Of a stretch of DNA of 59,916 nucleotides, positions 52,990 through 59,916 are shown in pieces. The stretch covers positions 1 through 59,916 of the forward strand of contig NZ_JAUYZI010000039.1 in assembly GCF_030700245.1 (NCBI RefSeq), written 5' to 3'. A model generated the notes under the pieces. The model did no database searches and was not told the origin of the DNA. It saw nothing but the letters and a program-made list of their open reading frames with translations. Both the position numbers and the translations under genes were made by a program. Each line of letters begins with the position of its first letter. Within the stretch, counting starts at the first letter, position 1. This stretch comes from Methylobacterium amylolyticum. Its GTDB lineage: Bacteria > Pseudomonadota > Alphaproteobacteria > Rhizobiales > Beijerinckiaceae.

Positions 52990-53577
52990 TCAGCGCTCGA
53001 TCGTGCCGGTGCGGCGGATCTTCTTCTGGAGCAGAAGCACGCCGTAGAGCAGCGCCTCCGCGGTCGGCGGGCAGCCCGGCACGTAGATGTCCACCGGCAC
53101 CACCCGGTCGCAGCCGCGCACCACCGAGTAGGAGTAGTGGTAGTAGCCGCCACCGTTGGCGCAGGAGCCCATCGAGATGACGTAGCGCGGCTCCGGCATC
53201 TGGTCGTAGACCTTGCGCAGCGCCGGGGCCATCTTGTTGGTCAGCGTACCGGCGACGATCATCACGTCGGACTGGCGCGGGCTGGCGCGCGGGGCGAAGC
53301 CGAAGCGCTCGCAATCGTAGCGCGGCATCGACATCTGCATCATCTCGACGGCGCAGCAGGCGAGCCCGAAGGTCATCCACATCAGCGAGCCGGTCCGGGC
53401 CCAGTTGATCAGCTCGTCGGCGTTGGTGAGCAGGAACCCGCGGTCGGCCAGCTCGTCGCTGATCGACAGGAAGGTCGGGTCGTCGGCGCCGATCGGGCGG
53501 CCGGTGTTCGGGTCGATGATCCCCTTCGGCTGGGGGGCGACCGCCGGGGTGCGGTGTGTGTCGGTGATCAGGGCCAT
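52990..53577 (-). CDS. nuoB: NADH-quinone oxidoreductase subunit B
   Basis: Holds terminal cluster N2 that reduces quinone, 195 residues. Ligands in GLACCAVEMMQMSMPRYD (adjacent Cys pair), GSCANGGGYY and VPGCPPTAEALLYG. The N-terminal 45 residues are variable. It lies 42 bp after nuoA. Confidence 0.97.
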   Translation of the reverse strand: MALITDTHRTPAVAPQPKGIIDPNTGRPIGADDPTFLSISDELADRGFLLTNADELINWARTGSLMWMTFGLACCAVEMMQMSMPRYDCERFGFAPRASPRQSDVMIVAGTLTNKMAPALRKVYDQMPEPRYVISMGSCANGGGYYHYSYSVVRGCDRVVPVDIYVPGCPPTAEALLYGVLLLQKKIRRTGTIER

Positions 53578-53619
53578 CGGCGCCTCAGAGAACGGTCGGA
53601 TGTGCGGCGGGTCCGGGGC

Positions 53620-53985
53620 TCAGTCCCACTCGAGGGCGCCCTTGCGCCACTCGTAGACGAAGCCCACCGTCAGCACGCCGAGGAAGATCATCATCGACCA
53701 GAAGCCGAACCAGCCGAGGTCGCCGAACGTGATCGCCCACGGGAACAGGAAGGCGACCTCCAGGTCGAAGATGATGAACAGGATCGCCACGAGGTAGAAG
53801 CGCACGTCGAACTTCATGCGCGCGTCGTCGAAGGCGTTGAAGCCGCACTCGTAGGCCGAGAGCTTCTCCGGGTCGGGCGCCTTGTACGCCACCAGGAACG
53901 GCACGACGAGCAGCGCGGCGGCGATGAACAGCGCGACGCCGATGAACACGATGAGCGGCAGGTAGTCCGCCAGCAGTCCGGTCAT
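53620..53985 (-). CDS. nuoA: NADH-quinone oxidoreductase subunit A
   Basis: Small membrane subunit, 121 residues, three helices. YECGFNAFDDARMKFDVRFYLVAILFIIFDLEVAFLFPWA is the family signature, including the Cys-bearing loop near the quinone site. First gene of the operon; the 318-bp region upstream, up to tRNA-Asp, must hold the nuo promoter, but I could not identify a convincing one on the minus strand. Confidence 0.97.
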   Translation of the reverse strand: MTGLLADYLPLIVFIGVALFIAAALLVVPFLVAYKAPDPEKLSAYECGFNAFDDARMKFDVRFYLVAILFIIFDLEVAFLFPWAITFGDLGWFGFWSMMIFLGVLTVGFVYEWRKGALEWD

Positions 53986-54229
53986 GCCAAGAAGTCCCGC
54001 GAGACCCCCGGAGGCCGGCGGCCAGAGGCCGGACGGCGTCCCCGGTGGAATTGTTCTTATGCCAGGTTGCGTTCGGCCGGAGGCTTAGTCGAGCCGCCGC
54101 CCCATGACAATGGCGTTGCGCGTCGCACAAACCACGCGCCAGCGGGAATGAAATGGGGGCCTCCGGCGCTCCGGCAACACGACGGATCCGCGCAGTCCGC
54201 ACCCGGCGCGGAAACCGCCGCGGCCGCGC

Positions 54230-54258
54230 TTGACAGCGGCACGCCCCCCCCATAAACC
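54230..54258 (+). promoter_or_regulatory. Probable promoter of tRNA-Asp
   Basis: Perfect TTGACA (54230-54235) followed after 17 bases by TAAACC (54253-54258), or after 15 by CATAAA. Transcription would start about 40 bases before the tRNA. The -35 is strong, the -10 weak. Confidence 0.45.
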
Positions 54259-54303
54259 CCGCCTCGTCGCCGGGCCACGGAGCCCCTTGAGGCGGCCGCC
54301 CGC

Positions 54304-54380
54304 GCGGGCGTAGCTCAGTCGGTTAGAGTGCCGGCCTGTCACGCCGGAGGTCGCGGGTTCGAGCCCCGTCGCCCGCGCCA
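54304..54380 (+). tRNA. tRNA-Asp (anticodon GTC)
   Basis: 77 bases with encoded CCA. Acceptor GCGGGCG/CGCCCGC, D-arm GCTCAGTCGGTTAGAGT, anticodon stem CCGGC/GCCGG around loop CTGTCAC, T-loop GGTTCGAGCCC, discriminator G as expected for tRNA-Asp. Confidence 0.96.
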
Positions 54381-54717
54381 TCGTCTACCTTACCAGCAGA
54401 TCTGTCGAGTCCGCCCGGAGCTTCCGCATCGGGTCGTGACGGATGCTCGGAGCCGCCGCACCGCGAGGTGCCGTACGCGGGCTCGGCGAGCCGTCGCCGT
54501 TGCGCCGTGCTGGTATCGAACCGGGATACGACTTGCCGCGGACCCTCCGCACGGTCGGGCCGCGAGTGTCTTGCGACGCTCGCCGCGCGCTGCCCTCGAC
54601 CAATATCGGTATGCTGCGGCCCTTCAGGGAGTTACGGGATCCTCCGCGGGCTGTGGGGCGACCGGCGGTCCGGAGCCTCGGACGGCGTCGGTGTCCCGAC
54701 GCCGCGTCGGGTTGTGT
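54381..54717. other. Non-coding stretch without recognised features
   Basis: This 337-bp region between tRNA-Asp and a convergent small gene holds only Arg-rich overlapping frames in several phases, typical of random high-GC DNA. I see no ribosome binding site, structured RNA or terminator with a T-run. Confidence 0.5.
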
Positions 54718-54945
54718 TTACCGGGCGGAGGCCAGGGCGCCGGGCGCGGTGCGGGCGGCGACCGGCACAGGGGCCGGCACCGGCTGCGGCGTGGTGCTCG
54801 GCGCGGCGCGACCGACGCGGGCGGCCTGGATCTGATCGCGGTAGAGCGGCGGTGTGAGGTGAAGGGCGTCGTCGGCAGTGGCGGCCGCGGGAGCGAGCGC
54901 GGCCGTGGCGAGGGCCGTCAGGACGAGGATCTGGGTCGGGCGCAT
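54718..54945 (-). CDS. Small secreted Pro/Ala-rich protein
   Basis: 75 residues. A signal peptide (RPTQILVLTALATAALAPAA, cleaved near ATA or ADD) precedes a mature part of about 50 residues, DDALHLTPPLYRDQIQAARV then a Pro/Ala-rich tail. GGAG lies about nine bases before the ATG. No family recognised; probably periplasmic. Confidence 0.55.
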   Translation of the reverse strand: MRPTQILVLTALATAALAPAAATADDALHLTPPLYRDQIQAARVGRAAPSTTPQPVPAPVPVAARTAPGALASAR

Positions 54946-55023
54946 GGAACATCTCCGGGTCGGGCGGCCTGGTGGGGCCGACGACCGGAGTGAAGCATGG
55001 TTTTGTGCGTTGCGCTCTGTCGT

Positions 55024-55038
55024 TGCTGCATTGCAGCA
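55024..55038. promoter_or_regulatory. 15-bp palindrome, possible operator
   Basis: TGCTGCATTGCAGCA is a perfect inverted repeat around a central T. It lies about 80 bp upstream of the small secreted-protein gene, within a 280-bp intergenic region that is more AT-rich than its surroundings. A dimeric regulator could bind here; which one is unknown. Confidence 0.35.
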
Positions 55039-55225
55039 TAATGTCGTGTCACGAGGACGGACGGCTTATTATGCATCCTTTAGGGCGCAGGCTTCCGCCC
55101 ATTCTCCGGCCGCGCCATGCGCCGGATGCATGGTGCGCGCAATTATGTGGTAAGGAGGGTCGAAATAATCTTTTGCGTTGCACAAAATTTTCTTGGCGAC
55201 CGGGGCGAGCCCGGTCGCCGTCCGG

Positions 55226-56242
55226 TCACGTCGCCCGGTGGGGATGCGCGGAGACGGCCTCGGCCGGGGGCTCGCCCCGGGTGCGCCACAAACTGTAGAC
55301 GACGCCGAACGCGAGCAGGGCCAGCGTGACCACCAGCGACACCCACGGCGGCACGTGCAGCAGGCCGAACGTGTCGGCAACCACGATCTTGGCGCCGATG
55401 AAGATCAGGATCAGCGCCAGCGCCGTCTTCAGGTACGCGAAGCGGTCGACCATCGCCGCGAGCGCGAAGTAGAGCGCCCGCAGGCCGAGGATGGCGAAGA
55501 TGTTGGAGGTGTAGACCACGAAGGTGTCGGTGGTGATCGCGAAGATCGCCGGCACGCTGTCGACGGCGAAGATCACGTCGGCGCCGTTGACGAGCACCAG
55601 CGCCAGCGCCAGAGGGGTGAACCACAGCACCCGTCGGCCGGTCTTCGGGTCGGGGAGCCGGACGGCGAAGCTCTGCCCATGCAACTCCGGGGTGATCCGG
55701 AACGTCTTGCGCATCCAGCGCACCGAGGCGCTGTCGCTAAAGTCGCTCTCCTCCTCAGGCCCGGAGAAGAAGATCTTGAGGCCGGCGTAGATCAGGAAGG
55801 CCGCGAACAGCGACAGCACCCAGTGCACCTGATGCACCAGGGCGGCGCCGAGCCCGATCATCAGGCCGCGCAGCACCAGGGCGGCGAGGATGCCCCAGAG
55901 CAGCACCCGGTGCTGGGCGACCCGCGGGATACCGAGCGCCGTCAGGATCATGGCGATGACGAAGACGTTGTCCATCGACAGCGACTTCTCGACCACGAGG
56001 CCGGTGACGTATTCCTCGCCGGCCTGGGGCCCGAGATACCACCAGACCCAGCCGCCGAAGGCGAGGCCGAGGGCGAGGTAGAAGCCCGTCAGCCCCAGGC
56101 TCTCGCGCACCCCGATCTCGTGCTCCTTATCCCGGTGCAGCAGCCCGAGATCGAAGGCCAGCAGGGCCGCGATCAGGACGTGGAAGCCGAGCCACATCCA
56201 CAGCGGCTTGCCGAGCCATTCAATGGTCAAGAGATCGCTCAT
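55226..56242 (-). CDS. TerC/Alx family integral membrane protein
   Basis: 338 residues, eight or nine membrane helices. TerC-family motifs: VVEKSLSMDNVFVIAMIL and VLVNGADVIFAVDSVPAIFAITTDTFVVYTSNIFAILGLRALYF, whose membrane aspartates are thought to bind metal. Members (E. coli Alx) are linked to manganese export, metallation of secreted proteins and alkaline or tellurite stress. The message begins with a structured leader that can hide its ribosome binding site. Monocistronic. Confidence 0.9.
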   Translation of the reverse strand: MSDLLTIEWLGKPLWMWLGFHVLIAALLAFDLGLLHRDKEHEIGVRESLGLTGFYLALGLAFGGWVWWYLGPQAGEEYVTGLVVEKSLSMDNVFVIAMILTALGIPRVAQHRVLLWGILAALVLRGLMIGLGAALVHQVHWVLSLFAAFLIYAGLKIFFSGPEEESDFSDSASVRWMRKTFRITPELHGQSFAVRLPDPKTGRRVLWFTPLALALVLVNGADVIFAVDSVPAIFAITTDTFVVYTSNIFAILGLRALYFALAAMVDRFAYLKTALALILIFIGAKIVVADTFGLLHVPPWVSLVVTLALLAFGVVYSLWRTRGEPPAEAVSAHPHRAT

Positions 56243-56253
56243 GCGCGGGACCT

Positions 56254-56339
56254 GATGCTCCTTCCGGGGCGGAAAGCATCGGCTCCGACATCACGGACGC
56301 TCACGCAGAGCGTCCGCCAGAGGGGCCCGCAGCCGATGC
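56254..56339 (-). promoter_or_regulatory. Structured terC leader, candidate riboswitch (terC RNA motif-like)
   Basis: In the terC mRNA, GCATCGGCT (56339-56331) pairs perfectly with AGCCGATGC (56284-56276), enclosing an inner hairpin GGACGCTC/GAGCGTCC (56315-56308 and 56302-56295). The 3' arm's GATGC can instead pair with GGAAGGAGCATC (56265-56254), a hairpin that buries the AGGAG ribosome binding site. The two folds exclude each other, the classic layout of a translational riboswitch. A TTGATT-N17-TAACTC promoter (56372-56344) would start the RNA just at the first arm. A conserved terC RNA motif is known in Alphaproteobacteria; the yybP-ykoY manganese consensus is not visible. Confidence 0.6.
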
Positions 56340-56459
56340 CGGCGAGTTAAGCGGCAGAAGGGGGCGAATCAAGGGCGGCCGGCGGATCGATCCCCGATGC
56401 GCCCCGGTCGGGCCCTGCATCGCGCTTGACAGGCGGGCGGGCTGCGGCTCTGCGGGCGC

Positions 56460-57689
56460 ATGCCGAGTGAGCGGGACGATGGGCGGAAGGGCGGGATCGC
56501 GGTGGTCGGCGGCGGCCCCGCCGGGCTCGCGGCCGCCGAGGTCCTGGCCGTGGCCGGGCGCGCGGTCACCGTCTACGAGCGCATGCCCTCGCCGGGCCGC
56601 AAGCTGCTGATCGCCGGCCGAGGCGGTCTCAACCTGACCCACAGCGAGCCCCTGCCGGCGTTCCTCGGCCGCTACCACCCGCCCGGCAGCCTCGACGCGG
56701 CGGTGACCGCCTTCCCGCCCCAGGCGCTGCGGGATTGGGCGGCCGATCTCGGGCAGCCGACCTTCGTGGGGTCGAGCGGGCGGGTCTTCCCCGAGAGCTT
56801 CAAGGCGTCGCCGCTGCTGCGGGCGTGGCTCGCCCGCCTCGACCGGCTCGGCGTGCGGATCCGGGTGCGCCACCGGCTGGTGGGCCTGGAGAGCGACGCC
56901 CTGATCGTCGAGCATCCGGACGACCGGCTGCGCCTCCGCCCCGCCGCCGCCCTGCTGGCGCTCGGGGGCGCGAGCTGGCCGCGCCTCGGCTCCGACGGGG
57001 CGTGGGTGCCGCTTCTCGCAGGTCTCGGCGCGGAGGTCGCGCCGCTGCGCCCGGCCAATGCCGGCTTCGCGGTCGCATGGTCCGAGCCGTTCCGGACGAA
57101 ATTCTCCGGCGCGCCGCTCAAGCGGGTCGCCCTGAGCCACGACGGCGTCGCGGTCCGCGGCGAGGCGGTGGTGAGCGGGGCGGGCATCGAGGGCGGGGCG
57201 GTCTACGCCCTGTCGCGGCGCCTGCGGGAGGCGATCGCGGCGAAGGGTTCGACGGTGCTCCAGGTCGACCTGCGACCCGACCTGACCCCCGACGCCCTGG
57301 CCCGACGCCTCGCGGCGGCCCGGCCCGGCGATTCCCTGTCGACCCGGCTGCGCAAGGCCGCGGGCCTGTCGCCGGTCGCCGCCGGCCTGCTGCGCGAGGC
57401 GGGCGCGCCGCCCGCCGCCCCGGAGGCGCTGGCCGGGCTGATCAAGGCGGTCCCGCTGCGGCTCGACGCCCCCTTCGGGCTCGACCGGGCGATCTCGACG
57501 GCGGGCGGGGTGCGGCTCGGGGACCTCGACGCCCGCGGGATGCTGCGGGCCCGGCCCGGCCTGTTCCTGGCCGGGGAGATGCTGGACTGGGAGGCGCCGA
57601 CCGGCGGCTACCTGCTGCAGGGCGCCTTCGCCGGCGGCCGGGCCGCGGCCGCCGGGATGCTCGACTGGCTGCGCGAGCGCGGGCTCTGA
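56460..57689 (+). CDS. NAD(P)/FAD-dependent oxidoreductase (HI0933/TIGR03862-like)
   Basis: 409-residue flavoprotein. An N-terminal Rossmann motif, IAVVGGGPAGLAAAEVLAVAG, is followed by PSPGRKLLIAGRGGLNLTHSE, typical of the HI0933 family, with LLALGGASWPRLGSDG later. The C-terminus GLFLAGEMLDWEAPTGGYLLQGAFAGGRAAA contributes to FAD binding. The physiological substrate is not known. TTGACA lies 29 bases before the ATG but lacks a clear -10. Confidence 0.85.
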   Translation: MPSERDDGRKGGIAVVGGGPAGLAAAEVLAVAGRAVTVYERMPSPGRKLLIAGRGGLNLTHSEPLPAFLGRYHPPGSLDAAVTAFPPQALRDWAADLGQPTFVGSSGRVFPESFKASPLLRAWLARLDRLGVRIRVRHRLVGLESDALIVEHPDDRLRLRPAAALLALGGASWPRLGSDGAWVPLLAGLGAEVAPLRPANAGFAVAWSEPFRTKFSGAPLKRVALSHDGVAVRGEAVVSGAGIEGGAVYALSRRLREAIAAKGSTVLQVDLRPDLTPDALARRLAAARPGDSLSTRLRKAAGLSPVAAGLLREAGAPPAAPEALAGLIKAVPLRLDAPFGLDRAISTAGGVRLGDLDARGMLRARPGLFLAGEMLDWEAPTGGYLLQGAFAGGRAAAAGMLDWLRERGL

Positions 57690-57726
57690 ACGCGCCGGCC
57701 GGCGCGCCCCTCCCGTCCCTTTCGTC

Positions 57727-58569
57727 TCACGGGCTCGTGCAGAACCCGACGATGCCGGCGGCCTCCGGCGGGCAGGAGGCCCCCTCCCCTTCGTAGGCCG
57801 GTGCGCCCGCCTTCAGGCAGCGGGCCGCGACCAGCACCTCGCCGTCCTCGCAGGCGACGGCGCAGCCGCCGGAGCAGTCGGAGCGCCGCAGCCGGCGCAC
57901 AGGCGAGGCGGACGGCAATGCGGACACACCGGCGGCCACGCCGGAGGTGCCCGCTTCCCCGCGCGGGCCGGTCTCGCCCTTCGGTCCCGCATCGCCCTTG
58001 AGTCCTGGATCACCCTTAAGCCCCGGATCACCCTTGGGACCGGTCTCCCCCTTCGCGCCGGCTTCGCCCTTGAGACCCGCCTCGCCCTTCGGACCGGGCT
58101 CGCCTTTGGGGCCGGGTTCGCCGCGCAGGCCCGGTGCGCCGGCCTCGCCCGCCGGGCCGGAGGGGCCGACGGCGCCCTGCGGCCCGGGCGGGCCGGCCGG
58201 GCCCTCGGGGGCACAGTTGGCGACCACCGCCTCGCGCTCGTCGGGCTCGGATTTCAGGGTGATCACGCAGGTCGGCGGCCGGTAGGGAAGCCGGAAGACG
58301 AACTGCCCGCGCCGGTCGGCCTGGATCGACATGTCGTCGTCGAGCACCACGATCGCGCCCGGCTTGCGCACGGAGCCCGAGACCCGCAGGTCCCCGGCCT
58401 CGATCCGCGCATCGTAAACGGTGATCGGCTGGGCGGGAGCCCGGGCCTTTCGCGGCTGCGGCGCGACCCGCTTCGGACGGGGCGCCGGCTCCGAGTCCGG
58501 GGCTGGCTGCTGGGCCAGGGCGGGGGCGGCGAAGGCGAGCAGGACCGTCAGGGCGAGGGCTGGGCGCAT
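57727..58569 (-). CDS. Secreted collagen-like repeat protein
   Basis: 280 residues. Signal peptide MRPALALTVLLAFAAPALAQ; a Pro/Arg-rich spacer; a small beta-rich domain (50-120) like a bacterial Ig or carboxypeptidase-regulatory fold with ITVYDARIEAGDLRVSGSV; then about 29 Gly-X-Y triplets (123-210) such as GPKGEPGPKGEAGLKGEAG, able to form a collagen triple helix. The C-terminal 60 residues carry six Cys and may trimerise or cap the helix. Surface or extracellular location is likely. An insertion sequence begins 92 bp upstream of the ATG and may have replaced or altered its promoter. Confidence 0.85.
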   Translation of the reverse strand: MRPALALTVLLAFAAPALAQQPAPDSEPAPRPKRVAPQPRKARAPAQPITVYDARIEAGDLRVSGSVRKPGAIVVLDDDMSIQADRRGQFVFRLPYRPPTCVITLKSEPDEREAVVANCAPEGPAGPPGPQGAVGPSGPAGEAGAPGLRGEPGPKGEPGPKGEAGLKGEAGAKGETGPKGDPGLKGDPGLKGDAGPKGETGPRGEAGTSGVAAGVSALPSASPVRRLRRSDCSGGCAVACEDGEVLVAARCLKAGAPAYEGEGASCPPEAAGIVGFCTSP

Positions 58570-58660
58570 GTCCGTCCGGGGGCCAGACCGCGCCCGTCGC
58601 GCGGCCGCGGGACATTGCCGCCGGGCGCGCGGCCGGGTCAACCGCGGGGGCGGCCGCGCC

Positions 58661-59916
58661 CAGGGCGATCGCTTCAGCTTTTTGGCTTTGGCTTGGGAGC
58701 GGTGCTGCGGGGGGCTGAGGTTTGTGATTCACGGCGGGCTTTGCGTCTGCGGAGCCGCCGATGCCGTCCTCGCTGTCGATCCTCGACCACTTCTCGACCC
58801 TGACCGACCCGCGCCAGCGCTGGCGGGTGATCTACCCGCTGCCCGAGATCCTGCTGCTGGTGCTGTGCGCCACGCTGTGCGGCATGGACGACTTCGTCGA
58901 GATCCGGCTGTGGGGCGAGCGGCGCCTGGACTTCCTGCGCCGCTTCCTCCCGTACGACCGCGGCCTGCCCGCCCACGACACCCTCAACGACGTCGTCAAC
59001 GCGCTCGACGCCGACCTCTTCAAGACCTGCTTCACGGCCTGGGTCGAGCGCCTGCGCGCGGTCGAGCCGGATCTCATCGCCATCGACGGCAAGACCTCCC
59101 GGCGCTGCCACGCCAAGACCAAGGGCCGGGCCGCCCTGCACACCGTCTCGGCCTGGGCCTCCCGCCAGCGCCTCGTGCTCGGCCAGGAGGCGGTCGCCGA
59201 CAAGAGCAACGAGATCACCGCCATCCCGCGCCTGCTGGAGCGGCTCGAACTCCGGGGCGCGCTGGTCACGATCGACGCGATGGGCACCCAGACCGCCATC
59301 GCCGAGACCATCGTGGCCCGGGGCGGCGACTACCTGCTCGCCCTCAAAGGCAACCGCCCCGCCACCCACGACGACGTCGTGCGCTTCTTCGCCGCTCCGG
59401 GCGACCTGATCGCCGACACCCACCAGACCGTCGACAACGACCACGGTCGCCTCGAACACCGCCGCCACAGCGTCTGCCACGACGTGAGTTGGATCGGCTC
59501 GGATCGCCGCTACCCGCACGAGCCGCACATGCCCCATCTGGCGATGATCGGCATGGTCGAGACACAGGTCGAACGCGCCGGCAGGATCGAGTGCGAACGC
59601 CGCTACTACCTCGCCTCGGTCAAGCTCGATGCCAAGACCTTCGCCGCCGCCGTGCGCGCCCACTGGCACATCGAGAACCGCCTGCACTGGGTGCTCGACG
59701 TCGTCTTCCACGACGACCTCGTCCGCCTGCGCACTGGATCGGGTCCGCAGAACATGGCCGTGGTCCGCCACATGGCCATGAACCTCGTGCGCGCCCCCCA
59801 CGACCGCCACAGCCTCAAGGTCCGAAGAAAGCTCGCCAACCTCGACCCGGACTACCTCGAAACCCTCATCCGACAGAACCCGAAGACCCCGCCGTTAACC
59901 TGAAGCGATTCCCTTG
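58661..59916 (+). mobile_element. ISAs1-family insertion sequence
   Basis: A transposase gene lies between imperfect inverted ends: CAGGGCGATCGCTTCAGCTT at the left (58661-58680) and, on the opposite strand, CAAGGGAATCGCTTCAGGTT at the right (59916-59897), sharing ATCGCTTCAG. The right end falls on the last base of the window, so the exact terminus and target duplication cannot be seen. Size of about 1.25 kb is normal for the family. It appears intact. Confidence 0.8.
58761..59903 (+). CDS. ISAs1-family DDE transposase
   Basis: 380 residues, full length for ISAs1. The N-terminal associated domain starts LDHFSTLTDPRQRWRVIYPLPEILLLVLCATLCGMDDF. Catalytic residues: D109 in LIAIDGKTSRR, D172 in VTIDAMGTQTAIA, and the Glu in HWHIENRLHWVLDVVFHDD. 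No frameshift, so it is probably active. The ATG is about 100 bp inside the left inverted repeat. Confidence 0.95.
   Translation: MPSSLSILDHFSTLTDPRQRWRVIYPLPEILLLVLCATLCGMDDFVEIRLWGERRLDFLRRFLPYDRGLPAHDTLNDVVNALDADLFKTCFTAWVERLRAVEPDLIAIDGKTSRRCHAKTKGRAALHTVSAWASRQRLVLGQEAVADKSNEITAIPRLLERLELRGALVTIDAMGTQTAIAETIVARGGDYLLALKGNRPATHDDVVRFFAAPGDLIADTHQTVDNDHGRLEHRRHSVCHDVSWIGSDRRYPHEPHMPHLAMIGMVETQVERAGRIECERRYYLASVKLDAKTFAAAVRAHWHIENRLHWVLDVVFHDDLVRLRTGSGPQNMAVVRHMAMNLVRAPHDRHSLKVRRKLANLDPDYLETLIRQNPKTPPLT

Noticed and set aside
54303..54381. Minus-strand frame starting MARATGLEPATSGVTGRHSN
   Set aside because: Antisense translation of tRNA-Asp, not a gene.
56254..56339. Standard yybP-ykoY manganese riboswitch
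   Set aside because: The conserved loop sequences of that class are not visible, although gene context would fit; kept as an unassigned or terC-motif-like leader.

Overview
High-GC alphaproteobacterial chromosome, most likely Methylobacterium/Methylorubrum or a close Rhizobiales relative. This placement is inferred from gene content: a 14-gene nuo operon followed by birA, an RNase J gene, methylmalonyl-CoA epimerase, DUF1467, then a short type-3 ProS and LolC/E–LolD. NuoE carries the long helix-hairpin-helix C-terminal extension common in Rhizobiales. No rRNA, phage or CRISPR array is seen.

Layout. 1–2.1 kb: 3' part of an OPT-family peptide transporter and tRNA-Met. 2.3–9.5 kb: a 2397-residue autotransporter on the minus strand. 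9.7–13.5 kb: a divergent signalling cluster (NarL-type regulator, hybrid histidine kinase, DUF5939 adenylate cyclase), separated from the autotransporter by a 20-bp perfect palindrome. 13.7–15.7 kb: small uncharacterised genes and tRNA-Cys. 15.8–23.9 kb: urea and arginine nitrogen block (ureD and arginase on minus, urtABCDE on plus) with a sigma-54 promoter before urtA. 23.9–24.9 kb: an AT-rich island with a winged-helix-like protein and a SAM-dependent (probably DNA) methyltransferase. 25–30.5 kb: OmpR/EnvZ-type two-component pair, acyl-CoA dehydrogenase and a GH15 glycoside hydrolase. 30.6–34 kb: lolD, lolC/E, proS. 34.2–34.4 kb: a compact transcription unit with its own promoter and terminator (candidate sRNA or leaderless microprotein). 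34.5–54 kb: the complex I operon nuoABCDEFGHIJKLMN and its downstream genes, all on minus. 54.3–59.9 kb: tRNA-Asp, a small secreted protein, terC with a structured leader, an FAD oxidoreductase, a collagen-like secreted protein and an ISAs1-family insertion sequence ending at the window edge.

How the genes fit together. Arginase would release urea; UrtABCDE imports urea under probable nitrogen (sigma-54) control; UreD matures urease, whose structural genes are not here. The nuo block encodes all 14 complex I subunits.

Most interesting: a 473-bp unit between nuoC and nuoD holding one four-helix-bundle (IVP/S23-like) gene bounded by inverted arrays of a CGARTAG heptad. It looks like a small mobile element dropped into an essential operon. 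Second is the terC leader, which can form two mutually exclusive hairpins, one hiding the ribosome binding site.
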